This document shows positions 33,429-34,313 of a stretch of DNA of 34,313 nucleotides, piece by piece; position 1 is the first letter of the stretch, and the number at the start of each line of letters is the position of its first letter. The DNA is taken from positions 1 through 34,313 of the forward strand of contig JAFGKZ010000002.1 of the NCBI GenBank assembly GCA_016928315.1. Reading direction: 5' to 3'. The translations under genes were made by a program, and so were the position numbers. The DNA comes from Calditrichaceae bacterium. Its GTDB lineage: Bacteria; Calditrichota; Calditrichia; Calditrichales; Calditrichaceae. The notes below the pieces were generated by a model. It was not told the origin of the DNA. It saw nothing but the letters and a program-made list of their open reading frames with translations, and ran no database searches.

Positions 33429-34313
33429 ATGAAATATTACAGCACCAAAAATAAAAAAATAACAGCAAATTTTCGTACTGCCGTTATCAATGGAATTGCC
33501 GAAGATGGCGGCTTGTTTATGCCGGAAGAGATTCCTCAGTTTCCTGCCGGAATGATGCAGTCATTGCCGAATCAATCCCTTCATGAAATCGGGATGCAGG
33601 TTATCTCAAAATTTGCCGGCTATATGGATCAATTATCACTTTTAAAAATAATTGAACAAGCTATCAATTTTAATGCGCCGGTAAAAACATTATCAGAATC
33701 GCTGTCTATTTTGGAATTATTTCATGGACCTACCCTGGCTTTTAAGGATTTTGGCGCGCGTTTTCTGGCTAATGCTATGGCCCATTTTAATAAAGATGAA
33801 GACAAAGAATTGATTATCCTTGTAGCTACTTCCGGCGACACGGGCAGCGCGGTTGCTTCCAGTTTTTATGGAAAAGAAGGAATTAAGGTTGGACTGTTAT
33901 ATCCCAGCGGCATGGTCAGCCAGATTCAGGAAAAACAGCTAACAACGATGGGTAAAAATATCAAAGCCTTTGAAATTGAAGGCACTTTTGATGACTGTCA
34001 GCGTCTGGTTAAAACCGCTTTTCTCGATCCGAATATTAAGGAAAAATTTAATTTATCTTCGGCAAACTCGATAAATATTGCCCGGCTGCTGCCGCAGTCT
34101 CTTTATTATTTTTATGCCTATGGTCAGGTTAAAAAGAACCTCGGAATAGATGATGTAATTTTTACGGTACCCAGCGGCAACTTTGGTAATTTAACGGCCG
34201 GACTCATCGCCGGAAAAATGGGCTTGCCGGTAAAAAAATACATAGCGGCGGTTAATTCAAATACGGTATTTACCGAGTATCTGCAAAATGGCGTCTTTAA
34301 GCCGCGGCCTGCC
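33429..34313 (+). CDS. thrC: Threonine synthase, 3' end cut by window
   Basis: PLP enzyme converting O-phosphohomoserine to threonine, the last step of the pathway. The frame is open from ATG 33429 to the last base of the window, exactly 295 codons with no stop. N-terminal MKYYSTKNKKITANFRTAV, AEDGGLFMPEEIP and the PLP lysine K106 in HGPTLAFKDFGARF identify it. ATSGDTGSAVA, YPSGMVSQIQEKQ, ANSINIARLLPQ and PSGNFGNLTAG are standard downstream motifs. About 130-140 residues should lie beyond the window, judged from usual bacterial length. It follows thrB by 12 bases with no clear ribosome site, so translational coupling is likely. Confidence 0.96.
   Translation, partial: MKYYSTKNKKITANFRTAVINGIAEDGGLFMPEEIPQFPAGMMQSLPNQSLHEIGMQVISKFAGYMDQLSLLKIIEQAINFNAPVKTLSESLSILELFHGPTLAFKDFGARFLANAMAHFNKDEDKELIILVATSGDTGSAVASSFYGKEGIKVGLLYPSGMVSQIQEKQLTTMGKNIKAFEIEGTFDDCQRLVKTAFLDPNIKEKFNLSSANSINIARLLPQSLYYFYAYGQVKKNLGIDDVIFTVPSGNFGNLTAGLIAGKMGLPVKKYIAAVNSNTVFTEYLQNGVFKPRPA

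Noticed and set aside
1-34313. CRISPR arrays, transposons, prophage or toxin-antitoxin loci
   Set aside because: No regularly spaced repeats, transposase, integrase or phage structural motifs were seen on either strand.

Overview
The window looks like a chromosomal housekeeping segment from a Gram-negative, didermic bacterium of the FCB group. Calditrichota or a related lineage (Ignavibacteriota, Marinimicrobia-like) fits best, but this is inferred from gene content and was not tested by any search. The markers are a PorV/PorQ-type beta-barrel protein, an Omp85/TamA-like barrel with POTRA repeats, a bacillithiol-type glycosyltransferase (BshA), an Nfn-type bifurcating transhydrogenase pair, an archaeal/eukaryotic-type prolyl-tRNA synthetase and a fused aspartokinase-homoserine dehydrogenase. 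Base composition is moderately AT-rich and fairly even. Many genes carry clear Shine-Dalgarno sequences, and the tRNA has a near-consensus sigma70 promoter (TTGACA-N17-TATATT). That argues against a typical Bacteroidota genome, where Shine-Dalgarno use is rare. I see no phage, insertion sequence, integrase, CRISPR array or plasmid gene.

Layout: (1) 38-2202, minus strand: a NatA/NatB-like ABC exporter, ATPase then permease. (2) 2437-7958, plus strand: envelope and core genes: N-acetylmuramoyl-L-alanine amidase with a possible Tat signal, glutamate racemase murI, a PorV/PorQ-like barrel, the GTPase obgE and dprA. (3) 7959-8329: a gene-free stretch with several short inverted repeats. (4) 8330-13261: redox and central metabolism: nfnA-nfnB, malate dehydrogenase, a UPF0173 metallo-hydrolase, a clear terminator, then a SprT-like zinc-protease gene. 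(5) 13548-18017: an EF-G subfamily II translation GTPase, a terminator, then a compact HIT / imidazolonepropionase / macro-domain operon. (6) 18014-20651, minus strand: a response-regulator diguanylate cyclase directly followed by bshA. (7) 20790-24022: a lipoprotein with an unusual CX5CH haem-like motif, convergent with a 919-residue glycoside-hydrolase-like protein. (8) 24122-26686: monofunctional transglycosylase plus the TamA-like Omp85 protein. (9) 26767-29731: tRNA-Arg(CCG) with its promoter, proS, a rhomboid protease, a cysteine-rich 78-residue protein and a strong terminator. (10) 29985-end: the threonine operon thrA-thrB-thrC, with thrC cut by the window edge.

Two themes recur. One is envelope construction: amidase, racemase, transglycosylase, two outer-membrane barrels and the exporter. 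The other is nucleotide, thiol and redox metabolism: Nfn, Mdh, BshA, HIT and macro domain. No complete, clearly new multi-gene system is evident. The places most worth a second look are the orphan HutI set between HIT and macro-domain genes, the CX5CH lipoprotein with a palindrome over its probable promoter, the signal-less 919-residue glycoside-hydrolase-like protein, the 37-nt nested hairpin between proS and the rhomboid gene, and the enlarged active-site loop of the malate dehydrogenase. Several genes start downstream of the first in-frame TTG or GTG codon; the reasons are given with each.
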